Shown in pieces: positions 8,779 through 16,482 of a stretch of DNA of 64,000 nucleotides. The notes beneath the pieces are model-generated. The model worked only from the letters and a program-made list of their open reading frames with translations. It was not told the origin of the DNA and made no database searches. The stretch's first letter is position 1; every line of letters begins with the position of its first letter. This DNA comes from Bacteroidota bacterium (GTDB lineage: Bacteria; Bacteroidota; Bacteroidia; Chitinophagales; Saprospiraceae): NCBI GenBank assembly GCA_024743405.1, contig JANSWP010000001.1, positions 124,001 to 188,000 of the forward strand. The letters are read 5' to 3'. The position numbers and the translations under genes were made by a program.

Positions 8779-9360
8779 TCATCCTTCTTTCCAAACCTTA
8801 ACAGCTTGTTCCAATTCTTTGTAAAATTCGGCGCCATATTTTCGAATCAATGCATCTTTAAGAAATTTGTAAATAGGCAATTTTTCCTTTTTCCCTAATT
8901 CACATGCAGCAGAACAAATGTCCCAAACATCATAGGTTAAGGCTTCAAATGCCATGTTTTGCTTTTTTCGAATTCGAATGGGATAGAGGTGGCAAGAAAT
9001 AGGCTTTTTAAAGTCAGTTTTACCTGCCTCATATGCTTTTTCTATACCACATTTGGCAGTTCCATTTTCTTCATAGGTGATATATGCACAAGCCGCTTCC
9101 TCAATTAAAGTCGTTGCAAATTCTTTATGTTTATAGTTATACCCAAAAAGTCCCTGTTCTTCTATTGCTTTTTTACCCGCTTCCGTAAGATAAGGCTTGA
9201 CTTCATCATAAGCTTTCTCCAAAAAATCCAACTCCTCCTTTTCAAGCGGAGCACCAAAGTCACCTTCCCAACAACAAGCACCTTTGCAGGCACTAAGATT
9301 ACAAAGAAACTCCTCTTCGATAATCTCTTCACTTATTAATTTATCTTGTACTATTAGCAT
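8779..9360 (-). CDS. DUF3109 family cysteine-rich protein
   Basis: This 193-residue cytoplasmic protein has the DUF3109 signature: an N-terminal FLCNLSACKGACCWEGDFG cluster (Cys20, 25, 29, 30) followed by single cysteines near AACAYIT, AKCGIE, ISCHLYPIRI and WDICSAACELG. The spacing suggests binding of an iron-sulfur centre or zinc, as proposed for the related YkgJ group. Function is unknown. It ends 10 bases from the convergent secreted gene. Confidence 0.85.
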   Translation of the reverse strand: MLIVQDKLISEEIIEEEFLCNLSACKGACCWEGDFGAPLEKEELDFLEKAYDEVKPYLTEAGKKAIEEQGLFGYNYKHKEFATTLIEEAACAYITYEENGTAKCGIEKAYEAGKTDFKKPISCHLYPIRIRKKQNMAFEALTYDVWDICSAACELGKKEKLPIYKFLKDALIRKYGAEFYKELEQAVKVWKEG

Positions 9361-9443
9361 CTTTTTTTTTTGAACACTTAATTCTTAATCTATATTACAA
9401 GTCGGCACATAACAACACTAATATTATTTATTACAAATAGTCT

Positions 9444-9472
9444 TTTGTGGATGCAAAGAAATTGTAACTTCG
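9444..9472 (+). promoter_or_regulatory. probable promoter of the 9525 gene
   Basis: TTTG (9444-9447) and TAACTTCG (9465-9472) are 17 bases apart. The -7 box differs from TAnnTTTG at one position. It lies 52 bases before the ATG. Confidence 0.5.
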
Positions 9473-9524
9473 CGTTGATACTGAACTATCACACTGAGAA
9501 CGCCGAACTTTCAATTTTAAAAAC

Positions 9525-9953
9525 ATGAGTAAAATATTATTATCATTTACGTTGGTTTTTGTAACTTCCGTAGTGTTTGGTCAAGTTAACCAAAAAGAAC
9601 TAGCACAAAAAGCGACACAAGAATTGGTTACTGAATATCAATTGACGACTGCTCAGTCTACTGATATGCAAAAAATTCAGGAGCGAAAATACAGAAACCT
9701 CGCCGAAATTACTGATTTGAAAAAATCAGATTTAGTTCTCTATATCCGAAAGATGGAATCGCTCGAATATGGCACTGATATGTCTATCATGAGGCTTTTC
9801 AAAAATAACAAGGCACAGTTGGCTACTTTTAATAAAATAAGAGGAGAACGCAGATTAGAGAAAGCAAAATTTCAGCAAGAAATGAAAAATGAGGGTTTGA
9901 GTGCAGAGGAAATAGAAACAAAATATTGGGAAGCACAATTTGCCAAATTTTAA
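9525..9953 (+). CDS. small secreted helical protein, unknown
   Basis: This 142-residue protein starts with a signal peptide (SKILLSFTLVFVTSVVFGQ). The mature part is almost wholly helical and charged. Its pattern (TQELVTEYQLTTAQSTDMQKIQERKYRNLAEI) resembles Spy/CpxP-like periplasmic helical proteins and similar short proteins in Bacteroidota, but no diagnostic motif such as LTxxQ is duplicated. It has its own promoter, and I see no operon partner. Confidence 0.65.
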   Translation: MSKILLSFTLVFVTSVVFGQVNQKELAQKATQELVTEYQLTTAQSTDMQKIQERKYRNLAEITDLKKSDLVLYIRKMESLEYGTDMSIMRLFKNNKAQLATFNKIRGERRLEKAKFQQEMKNEGLSAEEIETKYWEAQFAKF

Positions 9954-10283
9954 ATCAAGCCTTATTTAGAAATGAGCAATAAATAACTTAGACCAATTGC
10001 CGTTATCTTTTTAATACCATACTTCGTTCTTCTTTATTCACAGAGCTATAGCTATGCTCATTCATCACACCTCGGCTGGTGTCAAAATATTTAGGCGCTT
10101 GGCCCAACTTATTTATTCTTCATTTCGTAGACTTTTTTACCAAAAATTGTACCTCCCCTCAACCTTCTAATACATTCAATTTTACTACATTTGCAACCCT
10201 TTAAAGCGTAAACTTTGTTACCAACATTTCGTTATAGATTTATAAAAATCCATTCTTTACTAATATTCAAATTCTTATAATAA
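9954..10283 (+). other. 330-base gap before citrate synthase
   Basis: No reading frame of note. It contains a -7 box at 10186-10193 (see separate entry) and otherwise AT-rich, unstructured sequence. Confidence 0.5.
10186..10193 (+). promoter_or_regulatory. -7 box, citrate synthase promoter
   Basis: TACATTTG matches TAnnTTTG. It would give a leader of roughly 80 bases. No good TTTG lies at the -33 distance. Confidence 0.45.
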
Positions 10284-11597
10284 ATGAGTAACCTTAAGGA
10301 AATATTTTTTGAAAAATCCTCAGCTCTAAAAACTGAATTCAAAGCCCTTCTCAAAGAACATGGAAGTACCAAGGTTGATGAGGTTGTATTAAGCCAAATC
10401 TTTGGTGGCGCACGTGGTATAAAAATGATGCTTTGGGAAACCTCTCAACTAGACCCAATAAAGGGAATTAGTTTTCGAGGCTATTCTATTCCAGAACTAA
10501 AAGAATTATTGCCTACGGGCCCTGATGGAAAAGAACCACTTCCAGAAGCATTATTTTGGTTAATGTTAGTTGGTGAAATTCCAAGCGATGATCAAGTAAG
10601 ATGGTTGACAGATCAATGGACACATCGAAGCAATGTTCCAGAACATACCTTTAAAGTCCTAGAAGCTTTGCCTACTGATACACACCCAATGACGCAATTT
10701 AATATTGCGATTACTTCTATGCAAACCACTTCTTGTTTCGCCCGCCGATATGAAGAAGGGATGAATAAATCTGAATATTGGGATGCAACATATGAGGATG
10801 CTATGAATCTAATTGCGAGACTGCCTAGAATCGCTGCCTATATTTATAGAAGAACATATCACAATGGTGACCATATTGCGCCAGACATTTCATTAGATTG
10901 GGGTGCCAATTTTGCGCATATGTTGGGTATCAACGGAAGTGATGATTTCAAAAATTTAATACGTCTATATTTGACCATTCATGCTGACCACGAAGGTGGA
11001 AATGCATCGGCACATACAACTCATTTAATTGGATCAACATTAAGTGACCCTTATTTCTCATTCGCAGGAGGAATGGGATCTTTAGCGGGACCATTACATG
11101 GTTTAGCCAATCAAGAAGTCATCAAATGGATATTCCGAATGATTGATGCTTTAGGGACTCGAACTCCAACGAAAGAACAAATCGCCGACTATGTGCAAAG
11201 TACTTTAGCTTCTGGTCAGGTTATTCCAGGCTATGGTCATGCCGTTTTGAGACAACCAGATCCGAGGTTTACAGCTCAAAAATTATTTGCTGAGGAGTAT
11301 ATAAAAGGTGATGACATCATTGAAACAGTTTGGAAAACGCTTGAAGTCGTACCTCCAATTTTGCAAGGCTTGGGTAAAGTAAAAAATCCTTGGCCGAATG
11401 TGGATGCCCATTCAGGAGCATTATTAGTTTATTATGGTCTGAAGGAATATAGTTTTTACACCGTACTTTTTGGTGTATCAAGAGCTCTTGGTGTTTTAGC
11501 AGCTCAATGTTGGTCAAGAGCTTTAGGAATGCCTTTGGAAAGACCAAAATCTGTAACCTCAGAATGGGTAAAGGAGTTTTTGTCCAAAGAAAAATAG
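10284..11597 (+). CDS. gltA: citrate synthase, eukaryotic type
   Basis: This 437-residue enzyme joins oxaloacetate and acetyl-CoA to form citrate, the entry step of the TCA cycle. The sequence follows the mitochondrial-type (Si) enzyme rather than the usual bacterial hexameric GltA: ARGIKMMLWETSQLDPIKGISFRGYSIPE near residue 43, HADHEGGN at about 233, and PLHGLANQE. The catalytic residues are in place: His272, His319 (PGYGHAVLR) and Asp374 (VDAHSGALL), almost the numbering of the pig enzyme. It has its own -7 box and a strong terminator, so it is likely monocistronic. The symbol is by function; this lineage is not orthologous to E. coli gltA. Confidence 0.93.
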   Translation: MSNLKEIFFEKSSALKTEFKALLKEHGSTKVDEVVLSQIFGGARGIKMMLWETSQLDPIKGISFRGYSIPELKELLPTGPDGKEPLPEALFWLMLVGEIPSDDQVRWLTDQWTHRSNVPEHTFKVLEALPTDTHPMTQFNIAITSMQTTSCFARRYEEGMNKSEYWDATYEDAMNLIARLPRIAAYIYRRTYHNGDHIAPDISLDWGANFAHMLGINGSDDFKNLIRLYLTIHADHEGGNASAHTTHLIGSTLSDPYFSFAGGMGSLAGPLHGLANQEVIKWIFRMIDALGTRTPTKEQIADYVQSTLASGQVIPGYGHAVLRQPDPRFTAQKLFAEEYIKGDDIIETVWKTLEVVPPILQGLGKVKNPWPNVDAHSGALLVYYGLKEYSFYTVLFGVSRALGVLAAQCWSRALGMPLERPKSVTSEWVKEFLSKEK

Positions 11598-11630
11598 TTT
11601 ACTGAAAAATATTGAAACATAATAAATTAA

Positions 11631-11660
11631 AGGCGGTACATAAACATACCGCCTTTTTTA
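11631..11660 (+). terminator. terminator of citrate synthase
   Basis: AGGCGGTA (11631-11638) pairs with TACCGCCT (11647-11654), followed by a run of six T. Confidence 0.85.
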
Positions 11661-11935
11661 TTTATGGGCGATAAATCAATATTTAACTATCTGAAAGCCA
11701 ATGATCCCTAACATGCATTTTTTTTGTTTATCTCACTAAACATTTTACCTTTGCATGGATTTTCAGAGAAGTAATAAATTTGCGGTTTTTTATCGCAATT
11801 TTTTTTCTCTAAAATCAAATTCAAATCCCTGAAAATCAAAAGTTTAAAAATTTTACTTTTGTAAATTTGGCAAATGAAGGCGTTTTGAAAGAAATGCTCT
11901 TTTTTTATGTAAACCGTTTAAAAGTGTAGAAGAAA
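11661..11935 (+). promoter_or_regulatory. leader region of the PpiD-like gene: two promoters and nested helices
   Basis: Promoter 1 is TTTG (11723-11726), a 19-base spacer, then TACCTTTG (11746-11753), a full consensus match. A second -7 box, TACTTTTG, lies at 11864-11871. Between them the RNA can form nested helices: GATTTTC (11758-11764) with GAAAATC (11831-11837); GAGAA (11766-11770) with TTCTC (11805-11809); TTGCG (11780-11784) with CGCAA (11794-11798), the last followed by eight T. This could be a structured leader or weak attenuator with the second promoter bypassing it. Confidence 0.5.
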
Positions 11936-14104
11936 ATGGCACTAATTGGAAAAATTCGAAAAAATAGTTGGCTACTCATCGTGTTGATTGGTTTAGGATT
12001 GGGTGGCTTTGTAATCATGGACATGTTCTCTGGTCAACAGAGTATCTTCGGAAGTCAACAATCTGTAATGGGTGAGATTGATGGAAAAGTTGTTGACATT
12101 AATGAATTCAATCGAGCAGAAGGAATTCTTTATGCTGGGGGTTCTGGCAATAATACCTACGGCAATCGTAGTTCATTGTGGAATTACTTTGTAGAAGAAG
12201 CTATAGTAAGTAGCGAAGCTGATGCTTTGGGCTTGGGTGTAAGTAAAAAAGAATTGTTGGATTTAGAGTTTGGCAGCAATGACCGATTGAGTCCTGTGGT
12301 GAAAGCTCGTTATTCAAATCCACAAAACCCCAATGCTGTAGATAGAGAGCAATTGAATCAGATTAAAGGTATATTAGATGGCGGGAAGACTCAAATGAAG
12401 ACGATGATTGAGACCGGTCAATTGAATCCTAATTTCCCTTATTACTGGAAATACCAAGAGGGTGAAATCACGAAAGATCGCTTACAATCTAAGTTGATCA
12501 ATATGGTCGAAAAGAGTATGTACACTCCAAATTGGATGGCTGAGATGATTGGTAATAACCAAAATGCGAAAGTTGATTTCAACTATGTACAAATTCCTTT
12601 TGATAAAATTGATGACGCAGATGTAGCGCTTGCTGATGCAGACTACCAAAAATACTTGGATCAAAACATAGCGAAATATACTAGAGATGAAGAAACTCGA
12701 AAAGTGGAATATGTTGAATTTAAAGTAACTCCAAGTAAAGCAGACTCGACTAAACTTCAACAACAAATTACAGATTTGAAAGAAGGTTTTGCTTCTACAG
12801 ATGATGATTCCATATTCGTACAGAATAACTTTGGTAGCATTAGTCAATTTTGGATGAATGGAGATGCATTAAATGATGCTATCGCTGAGACTGTTTTCCA
12901 GATGCCAGTAGGTTCCGTTTATGGTCCTTACTTAGATGGCAATTCTTTCAAAGCAGTTAAGATTCTCGATCGTCAAATGATTCCTGATTCTGCAAAATCA
13001 AGACACATCTTAATCAGTGCAACAGATGCTGCTTCTTTCGCAGCAGCTACAAAGACAATTGATTCTTTGAAGACATTGCTTTTGAATGGCGCTGAATTTG
13101 ATACGCTGGCAGCTAAATTTAGCCAAGATCCAGGTAGTGCTCAAAATGGTGGGTTTTATGACTATGTCCCTGTCAATCAATTTGTACCTGAGTTTAATGA
13201 TATTATTTTCTATAGTGGAAATATTGGAAGTTTGTATTCTGTAAGAACTCAATTTGGTGTTCACTTAATTGAGCCAATGGGAAGAAAAGGGAATTCAAAC
13301 CCAATGGTGAGAGTAGCTTACATTTCTCAAAATATAGAGCCTAGTGAAGAAACCCAAGAATTGGTACAAGAAGATGCTATTGCATTTTTAGATGCTAACC
13401 CTACAATGGAAAGCATGATTAAATCTGCAACTGAACAAGGTTTCGTAATTGAAACTAGTCCTTCATTAACTAGAAATGATTTTGCAGTTGGAAGTTTAGG
13501 TGCTGGAAATACTTCTCGCGAAATTGTAAGATGGGCATTCAACAATGATCCAAACAACCCAGGTGCAGAAGTTGGAAGTGTGTCTCCACAAGTTTATGGT
13601 TTCCAGGATCCCGCTCAATATTTTACAAATAAATATGTAGTTGTTGGATTGAAAAATACTCAAGAAGCTGGTGTACCAAGTGTAGCCAGCATCAAAGATG
13701 AGATTGAATTAGAGGTTCTGAACATGAAAAAGGGAGAAACGATTATTGCTCAATTAGAAGGGAAAACAGATTTAAATGCAATCGCAGGTCAATATAGTGC
13801 CAAAGTTGATACCGCAAAAAGTATCGCTTTCAGTGGTGCCTTTATTCCAAATGTAGGAAATGAGCCAGCTGTTGTTGCTTCTGCTCTTAACTTAGATATA
13901 AATACGACATCTGCTCCAATAGTTGGAAATAACGGTGTATATGTAGTTATGCCTACGTACAAGCCAACGGCAGGCACTGTTGCTAATATCCCTCAATTGA
14001 GACAAAATGAACAAAATTCAGCTCGTGCTCAAGTGAGAGCTAGACTAATACAAGCTATGCGAAAACGAGCAGACGTAGAAGATAATAGAGCACGATTCTT
14101 CTAA
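11936..14104 (+). CDS. PpiD-like membrane-anchored peptidyl-prolyl isomerase/foldase
   Basis: This 722-residue protein begins with a short cytoplasmic stretch and one transmembrane segment (about 12-30), then a long periplasmic part, the layout of PpiD. A SurA/PpiD-type chaperone region precedes a parvulin (rotamase) domain at about 350-455, marked by SRHILISATD, AAKFSQDPGSAQNGGFYDYV and FGVHLIEPMG. A second, degenerate parvulin-like stretch may follow towards the C-terminus. It would help fold exported outer-membrane and secreted proteins, which suits a cell with a large type IX secretome. It has a terminator of its own and two upstream promoter boxes. Confidence 0.88.
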   Translation: MALIGKIRKNSWLLIVLIGLGLGGFVIMDMFSGQQSIFGSQQSVMGEIDGKVVDINEFNRAEGILYAGGSGNNTYGNRSSLWNYFVEEAIVSSEADALGLGVSKKELLDLEFGSNDRLSPVVKARYSNPQNPNAVDREQLNQIKGILDGGKTQMKTMIETGQLNPNFPYYWKYQEGEITKDRLQSKLINMVEKSMYTPNWMAEMIGNNQNAKVDFNYVQIPFDKIDDADVALADADYQKYLDQNIAKYTRDEETRKVEYVEFKVTPSKADSTKLQQQITDLKEGFASTDDDSIFVQNNFGSISQFWMNGDALNDAIAETVFQMPVGSVYGPYLDGNSFKAVKILDRQMIPDSAKSRHILISATDAASFAAATKTIDSLKTLLLNGAEFDTLAAKFSQDPGSAQNGGFYDYVPVNQFVPEFNDIIFYSGNIGSLYSVRTQFGVHLIEPMGRKGNSNPMVRVAYISQNIEPSEETQELVQEDAIAFLDANPTMESMIKSATEQGFVIETSPSLTRNDFAVGSLGAGNTSREIVRWAFNNDPNNPGAEVGSVSPQVYGFQDPAQYFTNKYVVVGLKNTQEAGVPSVASIKDEIELEVLNMKKGETIIAQLEGKTDLNAIAGQYSAKVDTAKSIAFSGAFIPNVGNEPAVVASALNLDINTTSAPIVGNNGVYVVMPTYKPTAGTVANIPQLRQNEQNSARAQVRARLIQAMRKRADVEDNRARFF

Positions 14105-14130
14105 AATCAAATCGTTTCCTAAAAAAAACG

Positions 14131-14167
14131 AAAAGGGCGAAATCAAATTTGATTCCGCCCTTTTTTT
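14131..14167 (+). terminator. terminator of the PpiD-like gene
   Basis: Long hairpin: AAAAGGGCG (14131-14139) and AATCAAA (14141-14147) pair with TTTGATT (14148-14154) and CGCCC plus the T run (14156-14167), with a single A/C mismatch. Confidence 0.85.
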
Positions 14168-14217
14168 GTTTGTAGTTTGCTAATGTAAGCACCAAGATCA
14201 AAATGAAATTATCTTCA

Positions 14218-14937
14218 TCAACTGATCGCATGTGAAGTCAACCGGCATTTGACTTTCAAAATTTGGCGAATATCAGTCAAATCAACTTCATAAGGCTTAT
14301 ATACTGTATTGTTATCAGAAATTAAACGCAATTGTGGACCACTCACTTCATCTTTCATCTGCTGAATGCGTTTTGCAACCACTACATCCGTAACAATTAC
14401 ATATACATGGTTATCTCGTAAAGGATCATTTCTTTCTAGTTGTTCACACACAACTATATCTCCATTTGTGATAGTTGGATACATACTATCTCCACTAATT
14501 TCAAAAGCGAGTAACTTACCGTCCATACTTGGTAAAGAAAACTTTGGAAGATCATCCATAAAGCCAGAGTCTTGATGCTCTAATGCATACCCAGCTAATG
14601 CTCGATTAGGAACTAGTGTTATATTCTGTCTTCCACCCCAGCTTCTTTCTCCAAGTGGTCTTGTCTGAATATCATCACGTCCAGGTATACCCGCCAAAAA
14701 CATGTCATCGCTTAGCCCAAAAACAAAATTAGCGTCTAAACCATAAATATCAAACAATTTGTTCAATTGATCTACGGTAATATTTCTTTGTCCTTTGAGG
14801 ATAGAATTAATAACATGGTTGTAAGTACCTAGCTTTTTTGCAATGTCAGATTTACCTTTTATAAGGTTCAACCTTTCGAGCTCATTAAATACTTTCCTAA
14901 ATCTTTGATTAACAACGTTTTCTAAAAAAGACCCCAT
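14218..14937 (-). CDS. XRE/S24 LexA-like repressor
   Basis: This 239-residue repressor has an N-terminal helix-turn-helix (about 15-75; SDIAKKLGTYNHVINSILKG, then ITVDQLNKLFDIYGLD) and a C-terminal S24 peptidase domain. The self-cleavage parts are all visible: the Ala115-Gly116 scissile pair in RALAGYA, Ser151 in ISGDSMYP, and Lys189 in VVVAKRI. Proteins of this build are inactivated by RecA-stimulated self-cleavage in phages and SOS circuits, though many Bacteroidota relatives are chromosomal regulators with unknown triggers. It is divergent from a glucosaminidase gene across a 129-base region rich in operator-like repeats, so that gene and itself are the likely targets. Confidence 0.85.
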   Translation of the reverse strand: MGSFLENVVNQRFRKVFNELERLNLIKGKSDIAKKLGTYNHVINSILKGQRNITVDQLNKLFDIYGLDANFVFGLSDDMFLAGIPGRDDIQTRPLGERSWGGRQNITLVPNRALAGYALEHQDSGFMDDLPKFSLPSMDGKLLAFEISGDSMYPTITNGDIVVCEQLERNDPLRDNHVYVIVTDVVVAKRIQQMKDEVSGPQLRLISDNNTVYKPYEVDLTDIRQILKVKCRLTSHAIS

Positions 14938-14963
14938 TTTAAATAAAAATGTTTTAAAAATTC

Positions 14964-15020
14964 TTGTTTTTTAACATTATTTGTTTTTAATTTGCACCAT
15001 AAACAAACAAAAACAAACAA
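14964..15020. promoter_or_regulatory. candidate operator between repressor and glucosaminidase
   Basis: The divergent region holds TTGTTTTTT at 14964-14972, TTTGTTTTT at 14980-14988, and two tandem copies of AAACAAACAA (15001-15010 and 15011-15020). TTTGTTTTT and AAAAACAAA (15009-15017) form an inverted pair. Repeated sites of this kind in a divergent promoter fit binding of a dimeric repressor. TTAATTTG (14987-14994) is a near -7 box for the rightward gene. Confidence 0.45.
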
Positions 15021-15066
15021 TTATATATTCATCTGAGGCTAAAAATACAAAAAGTTTCCTAAACCT

Positions 15067-15951
15067 ATGATTATGAGAGCTAATAAATCAAAAAGTTTCC
15101 CACTAGGGAATAATGATCCGTTTCAAGACTATACTTATTCAAATGAGACCAATATCAAAAGAGGTCAAGAAGAGCTTGATCATCCCATGATTACCGTAGG
15201 AGAAATTGTGAACAAATTATTTCTTATCCTTCAAAAACTTTTTGTTGCATTGAAATATCAATTCTTCAAAAAAACACAAATGTCTCCTAATGCTATTTCT
15301 ATTCCATGGTTTAAGTTGATATTTGTAGCATTGGTTGCGTTCATTGTTTTCAAAAAAGATCTTTCTTTTTCTGTAAATATGAACGCTCCCGAAAGTTTGA
15401 CTGCGAAAAATAACATGAGTTATAATAGCTTGGCAACAGCTCAGCCGATTTCTTTGACATCAAAAGAAACTCATCCTTTTTTAGATAAATCAGGAGATTC
15501 GAACAAGGACAAAAAATTTAAATCTTACATCCGGCGATTTCAAAAAATAGCCATTGCCGAAAGCGGCAAATTTGGAATACCTGCTAGTGTAAAAATGGCG
15601 CAAGCTTTATTAGAAAGTAATGCTGGCAATAGTAGGCTTGCAACCAATAACAACAACCATTTTGGAATCAAGTGCTTCTCAAAGAGATGCAAAAAAGGAC
15701 ACTGCGCTAATTTCAATGATGACCATCATAAAGATTTTTTCAGAAAATATGAAAGTGCATGGGAAAGCTGGAGATCTCATAGTGAAATGATTGTAGGTGG
15801 CCGATATAAAAAACTCCTAGATCATGGTAATGATTATCGGGCTTGGGCAAAAGGTTTGAAAAAACTTGGTTACGCTACCGATAAAAAATATACGGAAAAA
15901 TTAATCGAAACAATAGAAACATATAGACTAGACTTACTCGACACAATGTAA
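15067..15951 (+). CDS. membrane-anchored N-acetylglucosaminidase (GH73-type)
   Basis: This 294-residue protein has a cytoplasmic N-terminal part of about 75 residues, one transmembrane segment (about 81-96) and a C-terminal glucosaminidase domain (about 155-290). The domain shows GIPASVKMAQALLESNAGNS with the probable catalytic Glu183, NNHFGIKCF, ESAWESWRSHSEMI and LKKLGYATDKKYTEKL. It would cut glycan strands of peptidoglycan from the periplasmic side. Start could be Met1 or Met3. It is divergent from the S24 repressor, which suggests induced expression. A cell-wall hydrolase under a self-cleaving repressor recalls phage lysis logic, but no other phage gene is nearby. Confidence 0.85.
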   Translation: MIMRANKSKSFPLGNNDPFQDYTYSNETNIKRGQEELDHPMITVGEIVNKLFLILQKLFVALKYQFFKKTQMSPNAISIPWFKLIFVALVAFIVFKKDLSFSVNMNAPESLTAKNNMSYNSLATAQPISLTSKETHPFLDKSGDSNKDKKFKSYIRRFQKIAIAESGKFGIPASVKMAQALLESNAGNSRLATNNNNHFGIKCFSKRCKKGHCANFNDDHHKDFFRKYESAWESWRSHSEMIVGGRYKKLLDHGNDYRAWAKGLKKLGYATDKKYTEKLIETIETYRLDLLDTM

Positions 15952-16140
15952 TTTTTCATGACATTCGAATTAATAATCAGAAAAGATATAACTCCATCAT
16001 TTTACCAATAATGATTTGCTCCTTATTTTAAATATTTAAACTTATTAAACAGACAATACACCAAATGAAATCACCTGACATAATTTTTCAACTCCAAAAC
16101 CCAACTTAATAGTAGTTTTCTCATGTATGTTCTGGGTAAC

Positions 16141-16180
16141 GACCGCCTTCCTGATTCCCTCCGGAAGAGCGGTCTTTTTT
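16141..16180 (+). terminator. terminator downstream of the glucosaminidase
   Basis: GACCGC (16141-16146) and CTTCC (16147-16151) pair with GGAAG (16163-16167) and GCGGTC (16169-16174), with one bulged A, followed by a T run. Confidence 0.8.
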
Positions 16181-16337
16181 GAATAGAGTACTTCTCAAAA
16201 CCACAGACACATTTAAATTTAATGGCATATGTTTTGCTTTTAAAAAATTATAATAGCCTTTCAAACCAAAAAGATACCTTTAGGTGGGTGTTAAACATAC
16301 CGTGAGATGACAAACAAACATTCACCCATACTTTTCT

Positions 16338-16384
16338 TTCCCGAAGCAATTCTACCCTATTAAATAGCTTCGGGAATTTTTTTG
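16338..16384 (+). terminator. second terminator in the 16-kb gap
   Basis: TTCCCGAAGC (16338-16347) pairs perfectly with GCTTCGGGAA (16367-16376), followed by seven T. It lies about 100 bases before the acyl-CoA dehydrogenase start, with no gene between it and the previous terminator. Confidence 0.8.
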
Positions 16385-16482
16385 TCAATTTTTAAAATCT
16401 TCTCCCACCTTTTCGGAAAATATTTGTTTTATCATTGTATTATTATTGTTTGGCTATTAGCCATCATAAAAACAACAAGTCG

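Larger units (their letters stand above)
15952..16482 (+). other. 531-base gap with two terminators and a possible small RNA
   Basis: No convincing coding frame. Two strong terminators (16141-16180 and 16338-16384) lie in the same orientation. The stretch between them also has TGGGTG (16285-16290) able to pair with CACCCA (16323-16328), so the interval can be read as a short structured transcript ending at the second terminator. No clear promoter for it was found. Confidence 0.4.

Noticed and set aside
14218-15951. Prophage remnant
   Set aside because: Apart from the repressor and the hydrolase there is no integrase, structural or packaging gene nearby, and both flanks are housekeeping genes.
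16275-16282. -7 box TACCTTTA for a small RNA in the 16-kb gap
   Set aside because: A start from this box would fall inside the TGGGTG stem and there is no -33 element at the right distance.
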